Assembly (NCBI RefSeq): GCF_014705615.1
Contig: NZ_JACXJA010000008.1
Location: 62,001 to 126,000 of the forward strand
Source: Paenibacillus oceani
GTDB lineage: Bacteria > Bacillota > Bacilli > Paenibacillales > NBRC-103111
Direction: 5' to 3'
DNA length: 64,000 nucleotides
Both the position numbers and the translations under genes were made by a program. Shown piece after piece: positions 33,239 through 42,792 of this stretch (positions are counted from its first letter, which is position 1; every line of letters begins with the position of its first letter). The notes below the pieces were generated by a model. The model was not told the DNA's origin and did not search any database. It saw only the letters and a program-made list of their open reading frames with translations.

Positions 33239-34921
33239 ATGAAGAAACGTTTTGCCGTGCTGATGGGGGCGGTCGTATTCGCGGCAGCGGGCGGCTTCGC
33301 CGGACCGCTGCACCCGGCCTATGCGGATACGGTGAAGATGGAGACGGTTTCGGTTTCGAATGAGGGTACGATTCGGGAGGTAGCCATGTCCAGCCAAACG
33401 GCGGGCCCGATCACTTACGCGGATCTGCTCGTACGGAAGCAGCTGTCCCAAATCGTCACGCTGGCGTCCGCGTATGCCGACTCGGAGATCGACTATAGCT
33501 CTTATCTGGAGTCGGTATACTCGGGAAAATCGCTTGCCGAAGCGGCCGGGGTTTCGCCGGGCGACCTGTATGACCAGCTGATGGCCTCCTACCGGCAAAC
33601 CGTCGAGGCGGAAGTTACCGCCGGTTACTTGACCGGAACGGAAGGCGATCAGGCGGTCGAGGCTTTGTCGTCCGCCGTATCCGCTGCCGTATCCGGCAGT
33701 TGGGATCAGGATTCCCGATTGTCCGTTACGGATGCCGGCCAAGATCTCGTGCAGCTGCATGTGAACCGGATCGTGCCTAACGCCGCGATCTATATCGAAG
33801 GCTCGTCGGCCGGCTTGCTTCAGGCGGTGCAAGCGGGCCAAAGCTTGGCGGAAGCAACCGGCTTGAGCGCGGATTCGTTGTCCGCCCAGCTCGAGTCGCA
33901 GCTGTCCGCCGATCTGGACCAAGCCGTCCGGTCCGGCAAGCTGCGTGCGGAAGATGCCGAGGCGCGGAAGGCGGAAGGGGCGAAGGCGATCCGGGAAGCC
34001 GTATCGACCCCGGCCTACGACAGGACGAGCACCGTATGGATGGAACGGTTCGGCGAGCGGCTTCTCGCCCGTCAGCTCGACTCGGCGGAACGATTGGCCG
34101 CCGTCCTGTCGAGCAAGGATTACTCCGACGTCTTGGGGGCGCTGGAGCAAGGGAGCACGCTCGCGGAAGCTACCGGACTTTCGGATTCCGAGCTGTCGGA
34201 ACAGTTGGGGGCCTCGATCCGTCAGGCGATCGATGTCGCTTGGCTTGACGGCAGCTTGTCCTGGCAAGCTGCGGACCAGTGGAAGGCGAAGGCGGACGAA
34301 GCGTTAAACCGGTTAATTCGCGGTGAAACGCCGGACGGGACGCTGCAGGCTGATGCAGCGATCGCTCTAGGAAGCACGCGGAATATCGTGAAGAACAGCG
34401 CCTCGTATGCCGGCCTCTCTTACGGGGAACTGAAGGAAGCGCTGGCCGCCGGTCAGACGCTCGTACAGGCAACCGGGTTAACCGAAGCCGAGCTGCTTGG
34501 CGCACTGCAAGCGGGAGCCGATCCTTACATCGCCGGTGCGGTGCAAAGCGGCAGATTGGACCGTTCCGTGGAGGAAGCGACCCGCGAGGAAGCTTATACG
34601 CACATCCGCGCTGCTGTTCATACGGCGGGATATGCAGGCAAAGTGGATGCCTCGCTGTACGGCAGCGAGCTGGCGAGCCGGGTGCTGGAGCAGACGGCGG
34701 AGGCGGTCGGAGCGGACGAAGCCGGGCTGCTTGAGGCGCTGTCGCGGGGTTATCCGCTATCGGCTGCCGCGCAATCGGATAAGGACAGTCTGATTTACAA
34801 TCTGCTGCGCTCGGCTAATCAGGAGATTAACGGACTGGCCGCCGACGGTCGAATTACGACGGAAGGGAGCGCGCGGTTGAAAGCCGGGTATTCGTCCAGC
34901 CTGCTGGAGCTGCTGGCTTAA
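33239..34921 (+). CDS. Exported protein with about five tandem 'SLAEATGLS' repeats
   Basis: 560 aa. Signal peptide MKKRFAVLMGAVVFAAAGG... with cleavage after AYA. The mature part contains repeats of about 105 residues: SLAEAAGVSPGDLYDQL, SLAEATGLSADSLSAQL, TLAEATGLSDSELSEQL, TLVQATGLTEAELLGAL and a degenerate last copy, each followed by an amphipathic helix and G-x-L motif (AVRSGKL, AVQSGRL). Such all-helical repeats occur in exported Firmicute proteins; function unknown. AAGGA lies 6 nt before ATG 33239. Controlled by the 11-bp array at 32905. Confidence 0.8.
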   Translation: MKKRFAVLMGAVVFAAAGGFAGPLHPAYADTVKMETVSVSNEGTIREVAMSSQTAGPITYADLLVRKQLSQIVTLASAYADSEIDYSSYLESVYSGKSLAEAAGVSPGDLYDQLMASYRQTVEAEVTAGYLTGTEGDQAVEALSSAVSAAVSGSWDQDSRLSVTDAGQDLVQLHVNRIVPNAAIYIEGSSAGLLQAVQAGQSLAEATGLSADSLSAQLESQLSADLDQAVRSGKLRAEDAEARKAEGAKAIREAVSTPAYDRTSTVWMERFGERLLARQLDSAERLAAVLSSKDYSDVLGALEQGSTLAEATGLSDSELSEQLGASIRQAIDVAWLDGSLSWQAADQWKAKADEALNRLIRGETPDGTLQADAAIALGSTRNIVKNSASYAGLSYGELKEALAAGQTLVQATGLTEAELLGALQAGADPYIAGAVQSGRLDRSVEEATREEAYTHIRAAVHTAGYAGKVDASLYGSELASRVLEQTAEAVGADEAGLLEALSRGYPLSAAAQSDKDSLIYNLLRSANQEINGLAADGRITTEGSARLKAGYSSSLLELLA

Positions 34922-34940
34922 TCGCGGAATTAACCGTCAG

Positions 34941-34975
34941 GGCCGTTCCCATTGCCGGAACGGCCTGCAATTTTA
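34941..34975 (+). terminator. Rho-independent terminator
   Basis: GGCCGTTCC/GGAACGGCC stem, short loop, then TGCAATTTT. Confidence 0.85.
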
Positions 34976-34982
34976 CCTGGAT

Positions 34983-35025
34983 TTAAGGTTTTGTTCATAA
35001 ATGGTTCATATTCGGCGCCTATAAT
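34983..35025 (+). promoter_or_regulatory. Promoter of the MacA/MacB operon with 11-bp half-sites
   Basis: Three 11-bp units: TTAAG (34983), TTCATA (34994), TTCATA (35005); -10 box TATAAT at 35020, 15 bp after the last half-site start. Half-site sequence and spacing match the arrays at 30610 and 32905. The half-sites cover the -35 position, as in activator-dependent OmpR/PhoB-type promoters. Confidence 0.65.
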
Positions 35026-35177
35026 TCCTTCAGGCTGAACTAGTTGTCCCTACTGAGATGTAAGCGTATCCAGAAAAAGCCAGAAGGAGGAATTACCGCA
35101 ATTACATACGGAAGTGCCGGCTGAACAGCCAACCTATACATTTCAAGTCCATAGAGTAGACGGGAAGGAAGATGGTC

Positions 35178-36893
35178 ATGGCCATGAAACGCGGTGCGAA
35201 ATGGGCGGTCGTTTTGGCGGTTGTCGTCGTTTGCGGAGGAGCGGGAACGTATTTTTTTGTCAGCACATCCGAACGGCCGAAAGTATCCGCCCAAACCCAA
35301 ATATCCACCGTAAAAGTACAAAAAGGAAATATCCGGCTGTCCGTATCGGGGACGTCGCAGTTCCAGACGCAAAATTTGCAGAACATTACCGCCCCGGCGG
35401 ACGGTACGATTTCGCTGCTTAATGTGACCAGGAGCCAGCCGGTCAAAAAAGGGGACATTCTGGTTGCCGTATCGAACCCGACGATTGAAGCGTCCTTGAA
35501 GGACGGCCAAACAAACCTGGCCAATCTGCAAAAGGAACTGGACGATTTAATCCGCCAGCAGCAAAATTTGCGCATCGTCGCGCCGAGCGAAGGCAAGCTG
35601 ACACTGGGCGCCAACTTTGACGTCGGTTCGACGGTAAGCAAATCGATGAAGATCGGGACCGTCTCGGTCAACTCGATATTAACGGTGAAGCTGCCCTTCC
35701 CGATGGAAGAGGCGATCCAGTTTCAAGCCGGAGATGCGGTCGATTTGACGATTACCGGATTCTCACTTACGAAGACCGGAACGGTGAAGTCGGTCGGCAA
35801 GGAAATGAAGGCCGATGCGTCCGGCAACCGGATGGTCGATGTGGAAGTGACGGTGGACAACGACGGTACGATCGACGCCGGCATGGACGTATCCGGCAGC
35901 GTACTTTTGAACGGCAGAGAGATCAAGGCGAAAAGCACGGCGAAGCTGGAGCCGCAAAAAACGGTCGCTTTCCTGTCGGAGACGGCGGGAACGGTGTCGG
36001 AGCTGCGCTACAAGACGGGGGATACCGTCAAGGCGGGAGACGTGATCGCGGTCATCGTGAACGATTCCTTGAAAGATTCGATCGCTTCCAAGCAAGCCAG
36101 CCTGGAGAGACAGCAATTCACGGTTCAGGAAGCTCAGAAGCGGGTCGACGATCTGACCGTAAAAGCTCCGTTCGACGGCGTATTTTCTACCGATTTCGCC
36201 AATCAGCGGGCGAACGTGCTGGCCAAATTCCCGGTCGGAGCTGCCGTGAAATCGGGCGATCTGTTCGGGGGCGTGGCGAGCCTGGACGTCATGACGCTGC
36301 CGGTTCAGGTGGACGAATTGGATTTGACGAGCATCAAGCCGGGACTGAAGGTCGAGGTCAGCGTGGACGCCTTCTCCGGACGGAAGTTTGCCGGCGAGGT
36401 GCTTACGGTATCGACAGTCGGCACGACGACGAACGGCGTGACGTATTACGATGCCGTAGTCGGCGTAGAGAATAAAGACCAGCTGCTCAAGTACGGGATG
36501 ACGGGTACCGCTGAAATTTTGATACAGGATAAGAAGGATGTGCTCACGCTGCCGCTCGAGGCGCTCCGGATGCAGCGCGGCGGCGCCAGCGTATCGGTCA
36601 AGAAAGCCGACGGCACGGTTGAGGAGAACGTTCCGATCAAGATCGGCATCCGCAGCAAGACCAGCGTAGAAGTGACCGAAGGGCTGCAGGAAGGCGACGA
36701 GGTCGTCGTGCCGACACGCCAGCGCACGCAGAACGGAACTCAGCAGCAGATCGACGCTTTGCGCCAGCAGTTCCAGGGCGGAGCGTTCCCGCAAGGCGGG
36801 GGCGGCGCCGGAGGCGGAGGCGTGATGATCCAGATTCCGCAAGGCGGCGGAGGCGGCGGATTCCAGGGCGGAGGCGGAGGAGGAGGCCGATAA
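35178..36893 (+). CDS. Efflux RND/MacA-type periplasmic adaptor (HlyD family)
   Basis: 571 aa, start at ATG 35178 (AAGGAAG 6 nt upstream). One N-terminal membrane anchor (AVVLAVVVVCGGAGTYFFV), a barrel-sandwich hybrid in two halves (ITAPADGTISLL, VKAPFDGVFSTDF) flanking a coiled-coil hairpin, and beta-barrel regions (VEVSVDAFSGRKFAGEV). The last 40 residues are an unusual glycine-rich tail (QGGGGAGGGG, GGGGGG). Usual partner of MacB-type ABC transporters; in Gram-positives it may bridge membrane and wall. Confidence 0.9.
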   Translation: MAMKRGAKWAVVLAVVVVCGGAGTYFFVSTSERPKVSAQTQISTVKVQKGNIRLSVSGTSQFQTQNLQNITAPADGTISLLNVTRSQPVKKGDILVAVSNPTIEASLKDGQTNLANLQKELDDLIRQQQNLRIVAPSEGKLTLGANFDVGSTVSKSMKIGTVSVNSILTVKLPFPMEEAIQFQAGDAVDLTITGFSLTKTGTVKSVGKEMKADASGNRMVDVEVTVDNDGTIDAGMDVSGSVLLNGREIKAKSTAKLEPQKTVAFLSETAGTVSELRYKTGDTVKAGDVIAVIVNDSLKDSIASKQASLERQQFTVQEAQKRVDDLTVKAPFDGVFSTDFANQRANVLAKFPVGAAVKSGDLFGGVASLDVMTLPVQVDELDLTSIKPGLKVEVSVDAFSGRKFAGEVLTVSTVGTTTNGVTYYDAVVGVENKDQLLKYGMTGTAEILIQDKKDVLTLPLEALRMQRGGASVSVKKADGTVEENVPIKIGIRSKTSVEVTEGLQEGDEVVVPTRQRTQNGTQQQIDALRQQFQGGAFPQGGGGAGGGGVMIQIPQGGGGGGFQGGGGGGGR

Positions 36894-36895
36894 GC

Positions 36896-37606
36896 ATGAA
36901 CATCATCGAACTGACGGATATTTGCAAAACGTATGGCCGCGGAGACGAGCAGGTGCATGTGCTGCAAAACGTTTCGCTTACCGTCCAGACAGGCGATTTC
37001 GTAGCGATCGTCGGTCCCAGCGGTTCGGGTAAATCGACGATGATGAATACGATCGGCCTGCTGGACACTCCGACATCCGGTACATACAAGCTCGACGGGA
37101 CCTCTACCGAGAAACTGAATGACAGCCAAATGGCGGTGCTGCGGAACAAAAAGATCGGCTTTATTTTTCAGCAGTTCAACCTGCTGCCCCGGTTGACGGC
37201 GATCGAAAATGTGGAGCTGCCGTTAATCTACGGCGGGATGGGAAGAAGCGAACGGAGAGAGAAAGCGGTCCGGATGCTGGAGTCGCTTGGCATGGGAGCG
37301 CGCATCGGCCACAAGCCGAGTCAGCTGTCCGGGGGGCAGCAACAGCGCGTGGCGATCGCCAGAGCGCTTGCAGGCTCGCCGTCGCTGCTGCTGGCCGACG
37401 AGCCGACGGGGGCGCTCGACTCGAAGACCGGCTCGGAAGTGCTTGAACTGATGATTCAGCTGAACGAGCAGGGCAATACGATCGTGCTGATCACGCACGA
37501 CCTGCATATCGCCGAACATGCCAAGCGGGTCGTGTCGCTGCGGGACGGAGAAATCGTGGAAGATAAACGAAACGAATCGCTGCCGAGACAGGCGGTGTAC
37601 GTATGA
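36896..37606 (+). CDS. MacB-type ABC transporter ATP-binding protein
   Basis: 236 aa. Walker [11 protein letters not shown]-loop [10 protein letters not shown], signature LSGGQQQR, Walker [13 protein letters not shown] and switch histidine [11 protein letters not shown]. Length and signature match the LolD/MacB/BceA type. It starts 2 bp after the adaptor stop codon and overlaps the permease start, so the three are one translation unit. Confidence 0.96.
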   Translation: MNIIELTDICKTYGRGDEQVHVLQNVSLTVQTGDFVAIVGPSGSGKSTMMNTIGLLDTPTSGTYKLDGTSTEKLNDSQMAVLRNKKIGFIFQQFNLLPRLTAIENVELPLIYGGMGRSERREKAVRMLESLGMGARIGHKPSQLSGGQQQRVAIARALAGSPSLLLADEPTGALDSKTGSEVLELMIQLNEQGNTIVLITHDLHIAEHAKRVVSLRDGEIVEDKRNESLPRQAVYV

Positions 37607-38781
37607 ACTTTTTTGAGCTGGTCATCATGGCTCTGCGCACGATCTTAGGCAAGCCGATGCGGACGCTGCTCACGATGCTGGGCGTCATTATCGGCGTCGG
37701 CTCGGTCGTCACGCTCGTATCGATCGGACAGGGGACCGCCGCCCAGATCGAGAAGCAATACGAGAATCTGGGCACGAACCTGCTCGTCGTCAACCTGCTC
37801 GGCAACGGCCGCGCAACCCAGCTCGATTACGAGGATCTGATGGAGCTGGAGATTTTGCCGGAGATCGAGTCGATCGCGCCTACGGTTACGAAGGCGGGCT
37901 CCAATGTGAAGTATGAGCGGACCTCGGAGTCGTTTAACGTCATCGGGACGAACGACCGCTACTTCACGCTAATGAAGACGGAGCTCGCAGCCGGACGCGA
38001 GCTTGTGCCCGCCGATGTCGAGTTTCGCAACCAGGTTGCGGTTATCGGCAGCGAAGCGGCCAAAACCTTGTTCGGCAATGTCGACCCGATCGGCTACGAT
38101 ATCAATATTGACGGACTCGTTTTCACGGTAGTCGGTACGTTGAAGGAGAAGGGGTCGAACATCGGCGGAACTTCCCCCGACAGCTCGGTCATCGTCCCGA
38201 TCGAGACCGCCCGGCGCGCCTTCAAGCTCGGGCAAATCCGGACGACTTACCTGGAAGCTCCCGAGATCGGCCAATTGGTGACTGCACAAAATACGATTAC
38301 TCAGTTTTTGACTTACAAGTTCAAAAGCAGCAACGGCTTCCGCATCTCCAACCAGGACGAACTGATGAACGCCAGGAAGGAAGCGTCCAGCTCGCTGACG
38401 AATCAGCTGATCAGCGTCGCGCTGATCTCGCTTCTGGTCGGCGGAATCGGGATTATGAACATTATGCTCGTGACAGTGAGCGAGCGGACCAAAGAAATCG
38501 GCATCCGCAAATCGATCGGGGCCCAGAGACGGCATATTCTCATGCAATTTCTGATGGAGGCCGCGGTCATCAGCGGACTGGGAGGCTTGCTCGGCTTGCT
38601 GCTCGGCATCGGGGCGTCGCTCAGCTGGCCGTTGTTCAATCCGGGACAACCGACTGAGCTTTCGCTGGAAATCGGGATTTATGCGTTTTTGTTCTCCGTA
38701 TTCGTCGGAATCATATTCGGCCTGTACCCGGCGAACAAAGCGTCGCGCCTGAAGCCCATCGACGCGCTTCGATTCGACTAA
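37603..38781 (+). CDS. MacB-type ABC transporter permease
   Basis: 392 aa. FtsX-domain permease: N-terminal TM (LLTMLGVIIGVGSVVTLVSIG), a long extracytoplasmic domain with VVGTLKEKGSNIGG, and three C-terminal TMs (LLVGGIGIMNIMLVTVSERT, GLGGLLGLLLGIGASLSWP, FLFSVFVGIIFGLYPA). The architecture is that of MacB, which extrudes peptides, macrolides or lipids using an adaptor. Here the permease and ATPase are separate genes. Confidence 0.95.
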   Translation: MNFFELVIMALRTILGKPMRTLLTMLGVIIGVGSVVTLVSIGQGTAAQIEKQYENLGTNLLVVNLLGNGRATQLDYEDLMELEILPEIESIAPTVTKAGSNVKYERTSESFNVIGTNDRYFTLMKTELAAGRELVPADVEFRNQVAVIGSEAAKTLFGNVDPIGYDINIDGLVFTVVGTLKEKGSNIGGTSPDSSVIVPIETARRAFKLGQIRTTYLEAPEIGQLVTAQNTITQFLTYKFKSSNGFRISNQDELMNARKEASSSLTNQLISVALISLLVGGIGIMNIMLVTVSERTKEIGIRKSIGAQRRHILMQFLMEAAVISGLGGLLGLLLGIGASLSWPLFNPGQPTELSLEIGIYAFLFSVFVGIIFGLYPANKASRLKPIDALRFD

Positions 38782-38801
38782 AGACATGGAGGTAGTCCCC
38801 T

Positions 38802-40958
38802 ATGAGACGAGACAAAAAAGGCGTCATCGCTTCGAAGGCGCAAAAGCTGCTGCTCGCCGCTTCGGTATTATGCCTGACGTTCTCTCCCGTTACCGCTTCT
38901 GCGGGAAAGGAGGGAGTGTACGCGAGCAGCAGCGTATACTTTACGCTGGAGAAAGTCCGGTATTCCACCGCTTCCGACGATTCCATCCTGCGGTTTGCCG
39001 TGCAGCTTCATAACGGCTCAGAGGGGAACGTCGATTACAATTGGTACGGCGTTCGCGTAACCGACGCATCGGGATACAGCTATTCCGCCCAGTTGACTGG
39101 CAAAAACAACGCGCGGGTGCAGTCGGGCAAAGCGAATGAATTCGCCTACGAAGCGCGGCTGCCGAAAGGGTTGCCGGCGGATGAGCTGAAAGTGACGCTG
39201 TTCAGCTGGAGCTACGGCTCCGCCGTCGCGATGAACGATCTGGGCTCGTTGTCGGTTTCCGCCGCTATGCAGACGGACGTGCAAGACGCGCCTGCCGCGG
39301 TCGTACCGATGGCTCAAGCCGACAGCTCGTATGCGAGCGATTCGAAGGTATCGTTCCGTCTGGGCAACGAATATTTCGTCTATGAAGACGACACATGGAA
39401 CTTGTATGCGGATCTGGTGGCGGAGAACATCTCTTCGTCCGGCTTCGCGCTTCCCGCCGGTCTGAAGATGAGACTGGAAGATCCGGACGGGCAGACGGTG
39501 GCGGTTACCGTGCTGGACGGGGCGGACAAGCCGCTGCTGCCCGGCAAGCCGCAGCGGCTGACGGTCCGCGCTTCGGTTCCCGGCGATGCGCGGGACGGGA
39601 TGTGGGATCTGCAGTTTTATTATGCGAGCGGCAGCGAATCGGTCGTGCTGGACAGTCTGGCAGCGGGCCGGACGGCGAAAATCTCTTCCATCGGCGACTC
39701 CCGCGCCGTATCCGACTCGGCCGGTTCGGATTCGGTTTCCGTACAGGTCGAATCGGCGGTCGTCTCGCAAAATGATGACGGCAAATGGGTGACGGCCAAA
39801 GTAAGAGTTGCCAACGTCCGCAATCAAGTGGTCGCGATCCCGAAACTGACGGCTATGTTCCAAGCCGGCAGCGGCGGCGTTTCGGTAGCGGCGTCGGATA
39901 CAGCGGTTCATCCCGCCTATTTGTCCCAAGGAGAGACGGAGCTGTTTTCCTTCAGCGCCTTGCTGCCGAAAGGGATAGACGTCGACGATCTTCAACTGGC
40001 CCTGTTCGAAACGAGAAACGGCTCTGCCGCAGGCAGCTCCTCAACTGGCAGCGGAACTGCGGGCAATACAGGTGCTGCAAACACCGGAGGCACCAATGCG
40101 ACCGGCGGTACGAACAATACGAATACAGCTGCCGGTTCCAAGACGGTGCCGATTTTGCTGGCCGGCTTGCAAAAAGCGCAAATTCACCAGCAAGGAAGCG
40201 GAGTGCCGTACAATCTCGGGGACCATGTCGTCCTGGCGCTTGACGAGAAAATCGACGTAGCCGTGATGGAGCTGAATACGTACGAGAACGAGAATTACGG
40301 GTTCACGACAGCGGTTGCCAAGCTGAAGGTGACGAACCGGGATACGACTACGCTTGCGCTTCCGGATCTGACACTGGACCTGACCGACGAATCCGGGCGG
40401 GTCTACTCCGGCACGCGGCAGACGAACGTGATCTCCCAACTGGCCTCGGGCAACAGCTATCTGGTGACATATTCCTTCTCGGTTCCCGAAGCTTCCGAAG
40501 ACAAGCCGGTTACGCTGCGCATGTACAAAGCCAAGGAGACGATTCCGCTGGCGGCCGTGTCGCTCGGATACGGGCAAGAGGATACGACGGACGCGTCCTG
40601 GAAGGTATATCCGTATGCGATCGATATCAAGGAGTCGGATCTGCTGCTGAACGGGCTGCTCAGCTCCACGTTCACCTATACGCTCAAGATGAACGCAGCG
40701 CTCACCCGCAAGGATACGATTATCGCGGACGCGGCCATATCCAAGCTGCAGTTCGACGTCGTCGATCCGTTAGGTTTCGTCATCGGCTCGCAGACGCTGC
40801 CGTTCCAGGGGACAACCCGGATGGTGAATCAGGAGAATACCTTGAACTTCTCGAACCTGAAGCTGAACAGCTTCAGCCATACGAACTATGTAAAAGTGTA
40901 TGAACTGATCGAAACGCCGAACGGTGTCGTCAAAAGATTTCTCGGCGTTTTGAAATAA
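38802..40958 (+). CDS. Large exported beta-sandwich repeat protein
   Basis: 718 aa. N-terminal signal peptide (LLLAASVLCLTFSPVTASAG). Four to five immunoglobulin-like repeats, each ending in a hydrophobic, Asp/Leu-rich strand pair (LPKGLPADELKVTLFSWS; VPGDARDGMWDLQFYYA; LPKGIDVDDLQLALFET; VPEASEDKPVTLRMYKA), with a Ser/Thr/Gly/Asn linker near residues 410-445. I do not recognise the family; it may be a wall-associated partner or substrate of the transporter. GGAGG precedes the ATG; 20 bp after the permease. Confidence 0.78.
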   Translation: MRRDKKGVIASKAQKLLLAASVLCLTFSPVTASAGKEGVYASSSVYFTLEKVRYSTASDDSILRFAVQLHNGSEGNVDYNWYGVRVTDASGYSYSAQLTGKNNARVQSGKANEFAYEARLPKGLPADELKVTLFSWSYGSAVAMNDLGSLSVSAAMQTDVQDAPAAVVPMAQADSSYASDSKVSFRLGNEYFVYEDDTWNLYADLVAENISSSGFALPAGLKMRLEDPDGQTVAVTVLDGADKPLLPGKPQRLTVRASVPGDARDGMWDLQFYYASGSESVVLDSLAAGRTAKISSIGDSRAVSDSAGSDSVSVQVESAVVSQNDDGKWVTAKVRVANVRNQVVAIPKLTAMFQAGSGGVSVAASDTAVHPAYLSQGETELFSFSALLPKGIDVDDLQLALFETRNGSAAGSSSTGSGTAGNTGAANTGGTNATGGTNNTNTAAGSKTVPILLAGLQKAQIHQQGSGVPYNLGDHVVLALDEKIDVAVMELNTYENENYGFTTAVAKLKVTNRDTTTLALPDLTLDLTDESGRVYSGTRQTNVISQLASGNSYLVTYSFSVPEASEDKPVTLRMYKAKETIPLAAVSLGYGQEDTTDASWKVYPYAIDIKESDLLLNGLLSSTFTYTLKMNAALTRKDTIIADAAISKLQFDVVDPLGFVIGSQTLPFQGTTRMVNQENTLNFSNLKLNSFSHTNYVKVYELIETPNGVVKRFLGVLK

Positions 40959-40966
40959 AGCATCGG

Positions 40967-41004
40967 AAACGGTATGGCCCTGCGGGGTTATACCGTTTTT
41001 TTCC
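40967..41004 (+). terminator. Rho-independent terminator
   Basis: AAACGGTAT/ATACCGTTT stem followed by a run of seven T residues. Closes the MacA/MacB operon. Confidence 0.92.
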
Positions 41005-41073
41005 TTTTGGACGGTTGCCCGTCCGGAACATCTTGACTACAATAACTAGGAAGGGATTGGAGGAGGACAAACG

Positions 41074-41859
41074 ATGAAACGGAAAATAGCGATGATAGCG
41101 GCAGGAATGCTGATAGCTGCATCCGGAGTCGCGTGGGGAGCCGGAAGCGGGGAGTACAAAGGATTTCCGGTCGTGAACGTAGTCGTGAACGGAAAGACGG
41201 TGCAGGGCGAAGCGCCGGGCATCAATCTGGAAGGAACGACGCTGGTGCCTCTTCGGGCAATCGGGGAGTCGCTTGGCGCGAAGATCGGCTGGGATTCCGC
41301 TACTTCCACCGCTACGCTAACGATAGCGGCTAATACCGGAAACGGATCGGGCAATCCGCCTGTCCCCAAGCCGGTCGATAAGGAGACGGAGGCGCTCCAT
41401 CCATATATGATTAAGTTTTCCGAGAAGATCCAAGAATATTACGACAATCTTCCGGTTGCCCGGGAGAAAATTCGGATCGCCAAAGAATTTTACGAAATTC
41501 GTGGCGACAATTTTTATTTTCAGCAGCTGGATGTCAACTTGTTCGGCAAAGCGGATACCGCTTTTACCGATCTGATGGTGATGAACGGCGCCCCGGAGAT
41601 GAACAAGGCAAGGGAGAAAGGGTATCCGGTCTTAACGCTGGTCCAGGTTGCAGAGAAAATCAGGACGGCGATGGGCTCTTACAAGCTGTCGGCAGACCAT
41701 TACAGATCGTACAAGCAGACGGACCGCAAAGATTATTTGGACTTTTATATTACCAATTACAGCATCGCTTACGAGGATGAGCTGAAAGCAAAGGAAATGC
41801 TCAAAGCCGCGGTTGCGGAGCTGACGGATAAAATGAAGCAAGGAGCGCCCGGCGAGTAG
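41074..41859 (+). CDS. Exported copper-amine-oxidase N-terminal domain protein
   Basis: 261 aa. Signal peptide (MIAAGMLIAASGVAWG). Residues 40-90 match the copper amine oxidase N (stalk) domain: LEGTTLVPLRAIGESLGAKIGWD, then an Ile/Thr strand ending TIA. In Paenibacillaceae this domain binds the cell envelope. The C-terminal 150 residues are helical and of unknown function. GGAGGAGG lies 7 nt before the ATG. Followed by a bidirectional terminator. Confidence 0.9.
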   Translation: MKRKIAMIAAGMLIAASGVAWGAGSGEYKGFPVVNVVVNGKTVQGEAPGINLEGTTLVPLRAIGESLGAKIGWDSATSTATLTIAANTGNGSGNPPVPKPVDKETEALHPYMIKFSEKIQEYYDNLPVAREKIRIAKEFYEIRGDNFYFQQLDVNLFGKADTAFTDLMVMNGAPEMNKAREKGYPVLTLVQVAEKIRTAMGSYKLSADHYRSYKQTDRKDYLDFYITNYSIAYEDELKAKEMLKAAVAELTDKMKQGAPGE

Positions 41860-41950
41860 CCGAGCGTTCTTTGCTTATTGGGAATGATCATATGTATTGT
41901 TTTCCAAACGGTCGGTACAATTCTTCCTTCTACAGCATTCCCTGAATACG

Positions 41951-41996
41951 CAAAACGGAACCGATGATCCTGCGGATCATGGCTCCGTTTTAAGTT
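41951..41996. terminator. Bidirectional terminator between convergent genes
   Basis: AAAACGGA...TCCGTTTT stem with an inner ATGATC/GATCAT arm; T-runs (A-run on the other side) serve both the gene at 41074 and the NlpC gene on the minus strand. Confidence 0.85.
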
Positions 41997-42042
41997 ATAG
42001 TTTTTTGAAATTGGCGGATAGGGCCATCGTATAACGACTGTG

Positions 42043-42546
42043 TTACAGGACGCGGCGGGCGGTTGTGTAGTGGTCTTTCCACCATCCGGAATTGATGCTG
42101 GAAATCGTAACTCCCGGCTTGCCGTACGTATGCATCACTTTACCGTTGCCGATGTAGATGCCGACATGATGAATCGGGGAATAGAAAAAGACGAGATCCC
42201 CAGGCTTCAGCTGGCTTTTCGGCACGAATTTGCCGACCTTCGATTGCTGTTTGGACGAACGCGGAATGTTAACGCCATGCTGACGGAAAATATATTGGGT
42301 AAAGGACGAGCAGTCAAACGAACTGGTGTTGCCTGTCTTTGCGCCGAATTTATAACGGACTCCCATATATTTTTTGCCTGTATTAATTATTTTCGTAGCT
42401 TTGGACGTTGCCGATACGGAAGCGGATGTCGAAGCCGCTTGGGCAGAGTTGGAATTCAGGAACATGCCTCCGGAAAATAATACGGAAAAGCTCAGTGTGA
42501 CAGCAAGTGCAGCTCGTCCGATACGTGTGTTTCTAGTCTTAATCAT
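42043..42546 (-). CDS. Secreted NlpC/P60 cell-wall hydrolase
   Basis: 167 aa. Signal peptide with AQAAST cleavage region, then a peptidase C40 domain: catalytic C79 in SSFDCSSF, His127 in PIHHVGIYIG and a third polar residue (HTYG). Small single-domain endopeptidases of this type cut gamma-D-Glu-meso-DAP bonds in peptidoglycan. Strong GGAGGA 4-6 nt upstream of the ATG. No SH3 or LysM domain, so the enzyme is probably soluble. Confidence 0.93.
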   Translation of the reverse strand: MIKTRNTRIGRAALAVTLSFSVLFSGGMFLNSNSAQAASTSASVSATSKATKIINTGKKYMGVRYKFGAKTGNTSSFDCSSFTQYIFRQHGVNIPRSSKQQSKVGKFVPKSQLKPGDLVFFYSPIHHVGIYIGNGKVMHTYGKPGVTISSINSGWWKDHYTTARRVL

Positions 42547-42792
42547 AACTTCCTCCTCGTAAAATATCGGATTGGGTGATCACCTGCTACTACCATACCA
42601 TATCGAAAAGCACCGGAAATTGGAAAAGCTTTGTGAAAGCCTTTTCCGGCATGGGTTTCCGTGCTATTATGAGAATTTGATGAGAATTTTGCACAAAATT
42701 AGGGTTGACAAGGAGCAGTAAGCGTTATCATTTGCCGATTTACGCGAACTTTGAGTTAGAGTGCGCTTGTAAAAGAGAGGAGAACGGAATCA

